Source: Struthio camelus (taxonomy: Eukaryota; Chordata; Aves; Struthioniformes; Struthionidae). From it: 64,000 nucleotides of DNA. The position numbers were made by a program, and so were the translations under genes. The stretch covers positions 10,602,001 to 10,666,000 of the forward strand of contig NC_090947.1 of assembly GCF_040807025.1 (NCBI RefSeq). The letters run 5' to 3'. Positions 52,601-64,000 of this stretch are shown here, piece by piece (the first letter of the stretch is position 1; each line of letters begins with the position of its first letter). The notes below the pieces were generated by a model, which was given only the letters and a program-made list of their open reading frames with translations, had not been told where the DNA came from and searched no databases.

Positions 52601-55600
52601 TCCTGCACTGTAACATTTCACATGTAAAAACCTACACTCAATTGCCAGCTGCCCAAAGTGAGGGAGAGCTGACAGCACTGCCAAATTTCACGGCCTATAT
52701 ATCTTAAAAATATGTTTACAGCAGAAGTCTGTTTTTCAGTGATTTGGGATCTTAAAACTGGCCTTTAAGTTGTGCAGACAAAAGGTGCAGCACATCCCAC
52801 AGCTTATTAGGCATCAGAAAAGAGGGAATGAAGGAAAGACAGAAACAGGCCTTTTTAAAGAGCCCTCTCCATGTAGCAAGAGTCAGATGGAATTTGTTTC
52901 TTATTAGATACCAACAACTCCATCTCAGAGAAAAATCCTAGCTGAAGAATTAATCGCCCTGGGGTGTGAGCTATGATTAAAGCCCTTCTGGCAGGTAAAT
53001 TACTTAGAGCAGCTTGTCCCTCTGCAGATGCTCTAACGTCTAGCAAGAACTGAGCTCACCCCATAGCTTTTCCCGAAATAATGGTATTAATAAAACATTT
53101 TCCTCTAATCACTCTCCCTTTCTTGCACAAGCTTAAAGAAAATGTATGTCTTAATACCGCTTCCCCTCTGTCAAATTTGACTTGGTTAATTTAAACACAA
53201 ACATACATAGGATGAGTGTGTAAGTCTGGTTTCCTTAGGAAACCACTTAAAACAAAAAGTCCCGGCATTCCTTTGCCAAGGACACGCAGCTCAAAAGGCA
53301 GTTTACTTGTGCAGGTTTGTTACACTGCACACCTCTATACCAGGTACATGCTGCTCTAAGCTTGGACAATAAAAATATTTCAAATGGTTTAATCTGAGGT
53401 ACAAAACTTACAAACCATGTGTTTATATTCCTCCAGGTCTTCTAATGCAGAAATACAATGAAGGAGCTTTGTTCAGGCTGTCTGAGGATGCAACAAGCCA
53501 GCTTCAAGGAGAAAGCGAGAATGGAAAACTGCAACTTAATAAGGCAAATGTTTTAAAAAATGAGAAAGAGTGGAAGTTGCAACTTATATATTGTATATTG
53601 CAACATTTGACAACAATGGCCACATTCAAATTGCAATTGCTACATATGAAGTACTCCCAGCACTAAACTTTATCAAAGAATAAAGAACAACATGCAGTAT
53701 ACCTTAGTGAAGTCCCAGTCAAAAACAAAAACCGTCATTCCACAAAAATAATCCATTACATTTATTTCCATTTCATTCACAGAAAACCTAACATCCATCA
53801 GTTATTGGTCTGTATCATATTCAGCAGCATGTTCTAGTGTGCATGCTTCTTTAATGCTTAGTACCTAATGAAATACTCATTAAACGACAGATTTTGTTCT
53901 GTCTTTCTGGTCGGAACCTACCAGCCAGAATTTCCGGTATCTGCTCTGCCGCGGGTTCTGGGCACTTTCCTAGCACAGGGCTGCTCAAGGAAAGCGTGGG
54001 AGCCACGGCACTTGGCATCGTCATTTCCCTTCTTTGCTGCAACTACAGCATGCTTAGTTGCTAAGGATATGAAACCTGTGAAGAATTTACTGTAGATTTA
54101 ACTACCCATTTAATGCAAATTAGCATTAAGGTAAAAATAAGCCAGGCCCAAGTAGTAAGTGATCTTGCGCAGTATCAAGCAGTGAGCTAGACAGTGAGCG
54201 CGTACAAAGATGCGTTATTTTTGGAACTGTAGCTGTCCTATGTCTGTTTGTGGCATGCCTTTCGATTTGGACCTCTACTAAGTGAGCTCGTGGTCCAAGT
54301 TTTGAATAGCTTAAATACGTAACAAAACATCCCCAACATGGTATAGGCCCCCAAATTGTGTATTTTCAATATCTACGCAACATAATATGAGCATTAAAAA
54401 TATCTTACAAAGCTACATGGCAGGAAAAATAATGATGATACAAAATGAAAAGCAATAGGAGTCACAGATGTATAACTGAGTCAGTTTGCTAAGTAAATAT
54501 GGATAAATACTTAAATACAATATGGGCACATTTCTTGTTATATGTATTGTACAATTAAATAACTAGATCTTACCGGACTTCAAACAGCAATTAAAATGTA
54601 TCGTTACAACTTGGAGTATGGTTATCTTTTATCATATTTTCTATATACGTAGCTGGCTCATAGACCTCCAAGCAAACTTCACAGAACCCTAGAGCTTGAG
54701 TCTGTACAGATGAGTACCACAGTTATTTGGCATTTGTATCGATAGGTATATGGTCTTACTGTACGGGATGGGAGAAAAATTCTCCTTTAAAACAGCTCAG
54801 AATCTTGTGTTATTTGCTCGCAGTTAAGTGGGAACTTAAATAGACATAACATTATAAGAACGCATGGTGCTTTGCTTTGGGAGCAGGATTTGCTAAACGT
54901 GTTTCAGAAAGTAAGGCTGTGTCTTTGAAAACATTTTCCATGCTTATAGGTATTTTTAATAAGTAGTGTGAGCCAAAAGCATAACGGGAACCTTGCTCTA
55001 ACTTTTTTCACCGTTCTATTGTTGATAAACGCATTTTGGTGAACAAGCAACCATATTACAGCCATATCCGATTTATTAAGACACTGTTTCTGCATGTCTG
55101 TGTGAAACGTCTGTATGAGGGTGAAACACCTTGCCTACATTTACCTGTGCTTTTTTTGGAGCAAACTATTAACGCTTTAGAAAGGCATACAAGTCTGAAG
55201 CAGCAAAAAAAAAAAAAAAAGACTTGTATTTCACAACAGGTCAGCAAATACCCACATTCACATATGTTAACTAAAACTAATCAGATAAGAGAATACTTCC
55301 ATAGTAGGAGGTAAAGCGGGGCGGGGGGGGGGGGATTTAAAAACAGTACTGTGTATTTTAAACAGCCTCAGATACACACATAATACTTCCAGAGGCTAAA
55401 CACACAGATCGGCTCCTCTCAGGAGGACACCAAGCTCCAACGCAGAATTAATCCGGCTGCTTTCAGAAAGCAACGTACGCTCTGCTGGGGGAACTCTTAT
55501 TTCCTCTGTGACGGGTTAAGTGCCCTTTTTCAAATTTCATCCTGAAACATACCTTTTCTCTCTCTTTCCATTCTCAAAGAGTATCAGCTCACTTGATCCT

Positions 55601-55604
55601 GCGG
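49633..55604. other. Intergenic region between SGO2 and KCTD18
   Basis: About 6 kb between the two CpG islands. No exon with a recognisable match, RNA gene or repeat family was identified. It contains homopolymer runs (T at 51,178-51,195, A at 55,204-55,220) and a G run at 55,320-55,334 just before the minisatellite. Confidence 0.5.
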
Positions 55605-55798
55605 GAGGGAGGCAGAGGGAGGCAGAGGGAGGCAGAGGGAGGCAGAGGGAGGCAGAGGGAGGCAGAGGGAGGCAGAGGGAGGCAGAGGGAGGCAGAGGGA
55701 GGCAGAGGGAGGCAGAGGGAGGCAGAGGGAGGCAGAGGGAGGCAGAGGGAGGCAGAGGGAGGCAGAGGGAGGCAGAGGGAGGCAGAGGGAGGCAGAGG
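55605..55798. repeat. Perfect 10-bp minisatellite, about 19 copies
   Basis: The unit ggcagaggga is repeated from 55,611 to 55,798 with a partial unit on the left. I see no substitution in any copy. The G-rich strand is purine apart from one C per unit. Because the unit is not a multiple of three, all frames stay open and create spurious ORFs (REAEGGRGRQ periodicity on one strand, PPSASLCLPL on the other). The array abuts the KCTD18 CpG island. Confidence 0.97.
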
Positions 55799-56480
55799 CC
55801 CGCCCCGAGCTCCGCTTCCGGGCCTTTCTCCCCTAATGCCGGCCCAGCGGCCCCTCCCTGCTCCAAGCCCTTGTTATCAAGGCCACAAAGGCAGCAGCTG
55901 CACCGAGCCCCTTTCAAGTAACGCGCACTGGTAACCGCAGACAGCGCAGCAGCGGGGACGCGGCGCCCCGGCCTCCGCTGCCGCCGGCCGCCATTTTGCG
56001 AGGCCGCCGCCAGGCCCCGGCTCGGCGCGGCGGCGGCGGCGGGAGGAGGAGGAGGAGGCGGCGGCAGCGGCGGCGGCGGCAGCGGCGGCGGCGGAGGTAA
56101 CGCGGGGCCCCTCCCCGGGCGGCGGCTCCGTCTTTGTCTCGCTGCGGCCTTTGCAGCCGGTTGCGCTGCCTCGGCCGCCGCCGAGGGCTGCGGGGGGCAG
56201 CCGGTTAGCGCTGGCCGCGGCTACCAGCCCGTTTGGAGGACTTGCTCCCGATTTTTATGCCAGAAAAAAAAAATTTTTTTTTTCTCTACCTGCACCCGTC
56301 CTGCGGGCAGCTCGGCACAGACACGGGAATGTTTATCGGAAACGTGACGTTAGGGACGGGACGGCCCCAACCGCTGGCTGGCTGGAGCAGCCCGGGTCTG
56401 AGGACCAGCGCGGCAGCAGCCGCCTGGCTGCAGCACAGAGCTGCTGCGTTACCGCCGCCCTGGACTGGGGTCAAAACTAG
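55799..56480 (+). promoter_or_regulatory. KCTD18 CpG island and noncoding exon 1
   Basis: Strongly CpG-rich. A CGG/GGA/CAG triplet-rich stretch (56,028-56,096) ends at the donor GCGGAG|gtaacg, giving a noncoding first exon ending at 56,096. The transcription start is probably near 55,950-56,030, just after the gccgccattttgcg segment, which resembles a YY1 site (CCATTTT, about 55,990). The open frames downstream are not supported as coding. Confidence 0.65.
56028..56096 (+). repeat. CGG/GGA triplet-rich tract in KCTD18 exon 1
   Basis: Short runs of cgg and gga with cag interruptions, lying in the presumed 5' UTR. No run is long, so there is no sign of expansion. Confidence 0.8.
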
Positions 56481-56862
56481 ATTTCCCAGAACGCATTAAC
56501 TTCTGTCACTGTTCTTCCAGTGCTGTCTGCCCATACTGACCTCCTAAAACTCTGCTTACCCATCTGCCTCAAACGAGGAGCCTTTGTGGGGGTGTGTGTG
56601 TGTGTTTCTTTCTTTTTTTTTTTTAAAGCAAAAGTAAAATGTCTTATTTTGTTATAGTGAGGTGTAGAAATTAGGGTAGTTTGTATTACTACGCTTTCAG
56701 GACTGTTTCCAAAGCTGAAGGGCAGTATTAGGTAACATGCAAAGAGCTGAGCTGACATTTGGGTCTTGTGTGTAAGATGCTCAGTCATGATGGGTGTTAC
56801 ATGTATTTTTGTGCATTTCAGGTTTGAATAGCTCATAATTAACGTCCTCGTTGGCAAATGCA

Positions 56863-58445
56863 ATGGAAGAAGGCAAGGCTGAAGAGGTGCAGGGTATTCT
56901 TCAACTGAACGTGCGAGGATGTATGTACACAGCCAGGCGCGAGTCTCTGTGCCGCTTCAAGGATTCAATGCTAGCTTCCATGTTTAGTGGACGTTTTCCT
57001 CTAAAAGTGGATGAATCTGGTAAATATGTTTAAGCTGTAAATACTACATGCTGCTCAGGGAGCTCTGTGGCAAACATGCTTTTCCATACGTTTATGTGTT
57101 TTGTATCATGTGTCGCCTTGAGTGGCACGCAGCGTGCTGGCCTGGATTCTGCGGGATTGCTCCTGTGCGCAAGCACGCTTGTCTGTTGCTTAGCCCTGCC
57201 TCGTCCCAGGCCAGGCTGTTGCCTTGGAATATACTACTGCAGTATGAATATTAAAATAGACAGATACCGATGAAGCTGGCAGAATACCTGGCATTTAATT
57301 CGAGTCCTGTTTGTGAACCCCTATTCTCCAGAGGCATCCTGCTCTCTCTGTTGCTCATTACCTAAGGAGATTAGTTTCTTATCTTTGTTTCAGAATGCTT
57401 GGTTACTGGTAAAGACTGAATTTCTGACTACTGTGGCTTGGTATGAAAGCTTGAATTAAAATATTCATGGGTCAAATCTGACTTCTGTTTGTGATTCAGA
57501 ATCCTACTGGTATGTCCAGTTTTAAAGCCTTGGTCAATGGAGAATAGCAATCCCTTGCTAGTCACTTGTGATAATTTAAAATATCTGACATGTTTAACAT
57601 TTTTATGGGCAGGGCTTTGCTACCATCTTTCAGTTGCACTGAACAGCATGTTGTATACAGCTCTGCATAGTTCCCATGGCTGTTTGGTGTGGTTGGTTTC
57701 CTTAGTGGTTTTTAAGCCCCACAGCAAAGCAGGGGAAAACACATTAAAAATACTGTTAGACTGGAGCAATTTCCAGGGAAATTTAGGCTAGATGCATGCT
57801 AGAGCTGATCCTACTTTTAACTCTTTTAAATGAATGACACTTAAACTTGGGAAAGTTCCTGCAAGAGCAAGAAAAGTTGTATCCAAAGTTAATTATAGAT
57901 GCATTTTCAATTCTAGATTTTAGCTCTCTAAATAGGGCACAGTACAGGTGAGGTTATACCTGGGCACAGTCCTATGCAGATCAGTTCCACTAAAATTCCA
58001 AACACGGCAAGAGATGTTCACTGCAATAGAATTTTATCTTCAAATTTACCAAGTATTCCAGGGCAACAAAGTAGTAGTTTTAATAGAATAGAGAAGGTAT
58101 ACTTACTCCTTGTAAGTAAAATTAGTAAAGAAGTCTTATATAAGGGCTTTACCGGATAATCTGGCAGAATGTGGCAAGTCTGCCTTCTACTTGTTGCAAG
58201 CAATATTTTAAATTGTTTTATTTATATTTTCAGGGGCTTGTCTAATTGATCGAGATGGAAGCCTATTTAAATATCTTTTAGATTATCTTCATGGAGAAGT
58301 TAGGATTCCTGAAGATGAACAAATTCGAACTGCATTGCAGGAGGAAGCAGATTATTTTGGCGTCCCTTATCCATACAGCCTGTCTGACCATTTGGCCAAT
58401 GAATTGGAGACATATTCTTTCAGGTCGAACATAGAACTTAAAAAG
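56863..58445 (+). CDS. KCTD18: KCTD18 exons with the BTB domain
   Basis: Residues about 11-75 form the KCTD-type BTB fold: [40 protein letters not shown], then [20 protein letters not shown] from the second exon, followed by [20 protein letters not shown]. The usual LNVGG turn of KCTD BTB domains reads LNVRG here. The second exon ends IELKK at a gtcttg donor, weak but in phase. Confidence 0.93.
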
Positions 58446-61400
58446 GTCTTGACATTTCTTACTTTTTTTTTTTTAAAGATATACTCCATAATCCACACCA
58501 TTCATTAACATCACATACTAAAACTACAGCATATGGAAGTTAGAGCTTTCTAATTGCCACTTTAAATCACCGGTCAACTCAAGAATTTTAGGACTAGAAA
58601 TGTTGGAGCTGATAATGCAGTCACAGTCGTTACGGACATCAGCTCTTTTCGTCGTTCTAGTCCCTCTCTTGTTAGGTGTTTGGAACTTCATTTTCAGTAC
58701 TTGCAACAACAATAGTTTAAATTTGACTTTCAGTTTTATATTTAAGTCTTCTGTGAAAACTTGCATGGTAGGAATGACACTGTATAATTTCCTATTTGAG
58801 CCTCAAATTTTACTTGAGATGGGATTTGATCCCTTCATGAGACATCTGTGAGTTTTGCAAACTCATTCTAAAATTTGAAAGATAAACCAAGGTTTTTAAC
58901 TTTCTCTTCAGATTAGGGATTTTCTATGCCCGTAAGCATTTCTGTTGCTGTTCTCTGAACTTCTTCTAGTTTTTCAATGTTCTCCCTTGACATCAGATAA
59001 GAAATTCTGCATGTAATATTCTGGATAAGCTATGTCTTTGATTTACTCAAAAGAACTCACCAATACAGTTAATAAAACCTACATATGAAAGTTATTCAAC
59101 TAAAAATAATTTCTCCTTATTGATATTTATTATTTTGTGTTTTATATTTTTGCCAGGCTTTGTTAGATTTCTGTGATTCTTACGATTTAGTCTGCACCAA
59201 GCCTACAGTTTGGGTCCTGCACTATCTCAATACTTCCGGAGCAAGCTGTGAAAGTAAAATTATTGGTGTGTATGCCACAAGAGCTGATGGGATTGATGCA
59301 ATTAATAAGGAGCTAGGAAGGAAAATTAATAGTAAAAGCATTTACAAAAGGTAAGATGACTGTCAGACACTTGAAAGCGCTGTGAAGTGAGACTATGAAT
59401 ACTTAGGTATCATACCTAAGTATTAATATTAATTAAGTATTAATGTTAATAATGCCTAAGTATTATTGTACTAAGCATAATGCAGCGTTATTATGCTATC
59501 TATAATCAGTGGCAGGAATCAGACTCTTTCCTACTTGGAAAACACCTGGCTAATACAATATTCAAATTTAACAAAGAAAAGATTAAAAACTAAGCACAGA
59601 GTACAAAAATTAGAGTCCACAAAAGGTGGAGAACATGCAGTTGCTGTAAGTTCTTGTTATGTTTTAACTGCTATTTAAAAAATGTCTCAACAATTTGAAA
59701 TTATATTTTAATTTAGGGTGATACTTACATTAAATACAGGGGAGGAATCCCCATCCAGAAAAAGTTAAAATATTTTCAAAGTTGGTAGTAATTAATAGAA
59801 TCGTATTTTGCAGTCTTCTAAGATAGCTGAAAGACATATGTGGCACAGAAAAAAGTGAAGATGAAAGGAAATGTTTGTAATCCTTTAAAGGACATGTACA
59901 TCTCTACCATAACGTTAATGCATTTTTAGGATAATAATTATAAATTACTAGTAGGCCTGTACTTCTGAGTGTCTGGAAGCAATCTGTCTTTCTCCTGGTC
60001 CCACAGCATAGTCTCAGCTGTGTTCTTGACTGTGTACCTTTTTGAAACGTGAGTAAGATAGTTTTAATCTTTCAGCAGTTTGAACAGGTGGTGATTCAGG
60101 TATCTGACCTCCTACTGTGCTTTCCCTTTGACTATATGATTGAGATTTAGGAGAAGAGACTTTACACCATTAATTCTGGAATTATTGTTTCATGAACACC
60201 CTTCCCCCCCCCATACCCCCCCCCCCCCAATGAATGCCCATTTTTAGCAATAGGCGTTTTACAGGCATACAGATCAGAGGAGGATGGCTATATAGAACCT
60301 CTTATACAAATGAAAATTCAGTTTAGGTAACTTTTTCATATCTGCTTTAAAAAACATTTTCTAATAAGTCCTTAGAGCTACAATTTGGTAAAAAGAATGA
60401 TACATTTCTTCAGTGCTATTTTTAAGGATTTAACTAGATTTACCGTGTAACTTTTACCTTTAAAACAATATTTCTAGAGAAGCTGGAAATAACGTCCAGT
60501 ACATCTGGAGCTATTACTCAGTCGCTGAATTGAAAAAGATGATGGATGCTTTTGATGCCTGGGAAGGGAGAGGTAGAGTATTAATTTTTTTTTTTTCTGT
60601 TTTAGTACTAGTACTATGTACAGAAAAATAAGAAAAATCATTTGCTAGTTGACTATAATAAAATCTGCATACGTTTTTCTCATTCAGCAAGTGACATGAT
60701 GTAAAATATCGCACAGTAGTGGCTATTGGAAAAAGAAAAGTCTTAAGTGTTGTTTCAGTAAGGTGACATGAATTGACATGAATAAATCGATCGGTGTGGT
60801 GAGAGCCATCACATTCAAAGTTGATAGCCTGCTAGCATCGGGCACTATGGTGGAAGCCCTGAGCAGCATGTTGCTTGGAAGCACCAGTACATGTCAGTGT
60901 AGTTTCAGAGCTGAAATTCTACATAATAGAATAAATGCATTTATTTAGTCATGGAATATGCACGTGCGATGTTGGCCGTGTTCTCTCAGCTCATCGATAC
61001 AACGTCCCTTTGAAATGCAGGTGTCAGCTACTGGAGGGTGCCCCAGGAGCTGATTGAATGTTGGACTCTTGAAGAACGCCCTTTGAAAGGCAGTTTGCAT
61101 CATATGCCTCCAGTTCATAAAAGGTATGCTGATTTGCACAGATGGCTTAAAACAAAATGGAAAAAAAGCATAATCTCTAAGTTATATTTACAAGCCTACA
61201 GAAGTAGGACAAAATAAAGACGACCTTTCAGCAGTCTAAACAAAGGTAATCTCTTTCTATCAGGGTCAAATCTGCCATTATGCTCTCAGAGATTACAAAA
61301 CACTTTATAAAAATGTAAATGGAAACAACACAGAAAACTCCACATTCATAATTATTCAAAGTGGGAAAGAGTAATTTCAAAATGTAGAGAGCAATGTTAC

Positions 61401-63790
61401 TTAGTTAAATGGACTGATTAAAATAAGAAATCTAACTGAAAACTACTTAAAATGTTAACTGGTCTCATGTTTATTGCTTTTCTGCTAGAATTTTTCCTTT
61501 TCAGATTTACAGTGATACTTCTGACTCCACCTCCATTTTCAATAATTACATAAAAACAGTCATTGCAGGCAGAGCTACCCTTTTGATCTGAGTCACTACA
61601 GCCATTTTGCTGCTAAATGAGGGAGGAGGATCCTGCTGACCTTCCTGTCCCCGACCACATATTCCCCTACCACCTTCTCATGTTGGTAGCAGCCACAGAG
61701 CTGCATCAGCTCACCGATCCAACTAAAAACGTGTATCCCCTGTATTGCTCTTTTTTTCTTTTTTTTTTTTTTCTAAATACTACGTTATTTGCTTTTCACA
61801 GGTCTTACAGAAAGGACTGTGTTCGTTAATCTCTGGATTGCCAGGCAGCATTCATGTATTCCCAAATGCTCTTCTGCTACCATTGCCTGTTTTATCTCCC
61901 ATTTTTGCTTTATTTTGTCTGCTTTATTTTGTCTCAACAAACTTTACGTTCAGCTTTGCATGAAACGTCTGATGAACCACTCTCATTCTGGCGAGACTTA
62001 TATACTGTCTTGAAATACTATTTTAAATGAACCTGGTTACTGATGATGATGTTTTCCCTATGCTTCATTGTTACTGTTAGGCAGTCAAAGATTTGGGACT
62101 TTAAGCTTTCCATTTTAACTTGGTGGCTCTTTTGATCTAGGATGCGCAGACATTGAGAATACATTCCTATCATAGGACTCTGTGAGGAAGACCTCCCTGC
62201 ACTTATTATGAGCACTAGGTTATTTGTAAGCTTTCTGTTTGAAGAGTGTTACCATGTTCCAGTTTTATAAAAGTAATGCATTAATTAATCTCACATTGTT
62301 TATTCTTGCAGCTTTTATTCTGATACATTTTTACATGCATTGATAATGCTCCAGTTTAACTTTGGTCTCTGTGTTCCTTTTATTTCCCTTCCCCACCTCT
62401 CCAGAAATAATTTTGTTACATATTTACTGATCATCCCTCTGACCTGCATCCAGTATAGATCTTGTCTGGTCAGGTCTCAGATTTTCTGATATTCTTTCTG
62501 ATCAGCTATTTTAATGTGACCTGGATTTCTATGGCATCATTTATTATTTCCTTGAGGAATTAAAATCTTCCTGGCATCTGTCTATTTTCCTTTGCCAGGA
62601 CTGAGAAGAAGCATTTGTGTAATACTTTAAAAATGCTGGCTACCTGTGCCAATGAGAGTTGCCAGTTTTGAGACACTATAGGATTTCTTGCACAATATTT
62701 TCCTTTTTCTCAACTGGTTTCTTGAAAGTTATCCTTAATTTCATTTTGAAAGAAATGAGGGAGGGAGAAAGAGGGGATGTCTTGCTGCTTTTCTCAAATT
62801 ACACAGTGCGGAACTCTTAAGTCCGGTGTTACTTTGCACTCAGGTTTTGTATTTTTGTAGCTAACATAAAACACATCAGATTAGTATTTAGTGTACTTCA
62901 TATCTGATGGAATTGTAGCCTTTTATTTTAGTATTTTCTATCTTATAGCTTGTCTAGTTTTCTCTCATTCATTTTCAATTAGCAGTTTGTGCACATTATC
63001 TCCTTCCATTTTTTTAAAGATGTAATGCTACTTACATAAGTAAAAGACAGTGCTGGTGCTACTGATCTAAAGTCAAACCTGATTGCAATCTTGAACAGCT
63101 GAGAATCATAAATGATACTGGAACAGAAAAAATTTTAAAACATTCAGATTTGCGGATGGCTGTTGGAGATAGTCTATTTTATAATTACGTTTAAAAAAAA
63201 GAATAATTAAAGTATCTAGTTTGTTTCTTTTTAATTAAAATCTTTTGTTCTACAGACGATTAATTGACTTTACTGAAGAAGAGGAAGACTCTTTACCCTG
63301 TAAAATGGGTCCCAAGCCAATTAGATTCTCAGGGCCCTCAACAAGTACCCATATCAAAGTCAAGAATTCAGCTTCATTAAAGGTAGCTGCTTGCAATGCT
63401 TCAGGTTCTGTGGTAACTCTGAAACGACCCAACAGTGAAAGTTTGGCGTTGCACAAAGTAGCTTCTAAAACTGTATCCACAATGGGCCCATCAGTGCCCA
63501 CCAATTCGCAAGCATCTGGTGGAAGGCAGAGGGCTGACAGCAGGAAGCAGTGTCAGATGACTTGCAAGATTTCAGTGTCTAGGAAGCCTGCAAGCAACCG
63601 TGCAGTAAAGCTGAAGCGAACTCCGCTTTCTCTTGTGATGCCATCTCAGTCATCTTTAATATCCAATAAAACATGTGAACAGGACAGTGCTGCTGCTGAA
63701 ATTCCTACAACTTCTACAGTACTAAACAAGAAAGAACCAGCTGTATCAGCAGCTGGTATTAACCTTAAGAATGATACAGTGAATGGATAA
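56863..63790 (+). CDS. KCTD18: KCTD18, BTB/POZ (potassium channel tetramerisation) domain protein
   Basis: Six coding exons: 56863-57019, 58234-58445, 59157-59350, 60478-60572, 61021-61123, 63256-63790; all phases match and the product is 431 aa, close to human KCTD18 (about 426). The exon with the start opens at 56822 after a tttcag acceptor; the ATG at 56863 begins MEEGKAEE. An in-frame TTG 12 nt upstream is not a start. KCTD proteins use the BTB domain to oligomerise, and many are Cullin-3 substrate adaptors; the role of KCTD18 itself is poorly known. The 3' UTR begins at 63791 and leaves the window. Confidence 0.95.
58940..59050. mobile_element. Old CR1-like LINE fragment
   Basis: ctgttgctgttctctgaacttcttctagtttttcaatgttct and the following tgcatgtaatattctggat resemble a segment near the 3' end of CR1-type elements (TTGCC...TTCTGAACCTTTTCCAATT, then GCAGTATTCAAGAT in the version I know). 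It is short and much diverged, in the same orientation as the one at 35.5 kb. Confidence 0.45.
59157..61123 (+). CDS. KCTD18: KCTD18 middle exons
   Basis: Exon 59157-59350 encodes [20 protein letters not shown] and [20 protein letters not shown]. Exon 60478-60572 encodes [20 protein letters not shown]. Exon 61021-61123 encodes [20 protein letters not shown]. This conserved C-terminal region follows the BTB domain in KCTD18 orthologues. Confidence 0.93.
59399..59423. repeat. Perfect 12-bp palindrome with 1-nt centre
   Basis: atacttaggtat, c, atacctaagtat. It is followed by further imperfect copies of the ctaagtatta motif up to about 59,470. It lies in KCTD18 intron 3, 50 bp after the donor. 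Confidence 0.85.
60204..60228. repeat. Poly-C tract
   Basis: Nine C, then ata, then thirteen C, in KCTD18 intron 3. Confidence 0.9.
63256..63790 (+). CDS. KCTD18: KCTD18 last coding exon
   Basis: It starts [20 protein letters not shown] after a ttctacag acceptor, continues [20 protein letters not shown], and becomes a Ser/Thr/Lys-rich tail containing [15 protein letters not shown], ending NDTVNG with TAA. The tail looks disordered and is less constrained than the rest. Confidence 0.93.
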
Positions 63791-64000
63791 TCTTTCACTC
63801 AGCCTGAAAGACTGGATAGCTTGGCATCATCTGGCCAAAGAGATAATGATCTCATGTTAACATTTATTCAAAGACTTATTAGACAATTAATGATGAAAAA
63901 ATAATGAAAAGGGTAGGGAGAAATGGTTTTAAGTGGGCAGTGACTTGTTTTCTGCTTTATTGCTAAATATATTTAGGAGCTGGGAAGGGAGGAAGAAACA

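Larger units (their letters stand above)
57020..63255 (+). other. KCTD18 introns
   Basis: Five introns, the longest being 61124-63255 (2.1 kb) and 57020-58233 (1.2 kb). They hold a CR1-like fragment near 58.9-59.05 kb, an AT-rich palindrome at 59.4 kb and a poly-C tract at 60.2 kb. No other exon was recognised. Confidence 0.6.

Noticed and set aside
52418..52684. 88-codon minus-strand frame between SGO2 and KCTD18
   Set aside because: No recognised motif, no splice sites in phase, ordinary composition.
55520..55934. Three long open frames on both strands with repeated REAEGGRGRQ or PPSASLCLPL
   Set aside because: They are produced by the 10-bp minisatellite, whose unit keeps all frames open; no homology or splice support.
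56851..56862. Start of KCTD18 at TTG 56851
   Set aside because: A vertebrate start should be ATG; the in-frame ATG at 56863 gives the orthologous N-terminus.
1..64000. tRNA, rRNA, CRISPR array or bacterial-type operon
   Set aside because: None was seen; the window is spliced vertebrate DNA.

Overview
The window is vertebrate nuclear DNA: AT-rich, spliced genes with GT-AG introns, and two GC-rich CpG-island promoters. The gene order aldehyde oxidase - SGO2 - KCTD18 is the same as on human chromosome 2q33. Protein-level similarity, sparse interspersed repeats and old fragments resembling CR1-type LINEs suggest a sauropsid, most likely a bird; a crocodilian or turtle is not excluded.

Layout. 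(1) 1-25,050, minus strand: the 5' half of an intact aldehyde oxidase gene. Nineteen coding exons with matching splice phases give 710 codons, covering both 2Fe-2S clusters, the FAD domain and the start of the molybdopterin domain; the gene runs off the left edge. (2) 25,050-36,700: a gene-poor interval. It holds scattered remnants of a second, decayed aldehyde oxidase copy on the same strand (recognisable relics of exons 1, 9 and 17, with stop and frameshift). Interleaved with these is a set of small open, phase-compatible, splice-bounded segments that match no family I recognise. (3) 36,742-47,909, minus strand: SGO2 (shugoshin 2), eight coding exons, 994 codons plus stop, with both the N-terminal coiled coil and the C-terminal shugoshin motif; a CpG island lies at about 48.9-49.3 kb. 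(4) 49.3-55.6 kb: intergenic, with a CA/TA microsatellite. (5) 55.6-63.8 kb, plus strand: a perfect 10-bp minisatellite directly next to the CpG island and noncoding first exon of KCTD18, then its six coding exons (431 aa).

Functionally these are unrelated neighbours: a cytosolic molybdo-flavoenzyme, a centromeric cohesin protector, and a BTB/KCTD protein. SGO2 and KCTD18 are divergently transcribed from separate CpG islands. The most unusual signal is the unexplained exon-like series at 28.3-34.1 kb. It may be extra 3' exons of SGO2, a lineage-specific gene, or exonised debris of the aldehyde oxidase pseudogene; transcript data would decide.
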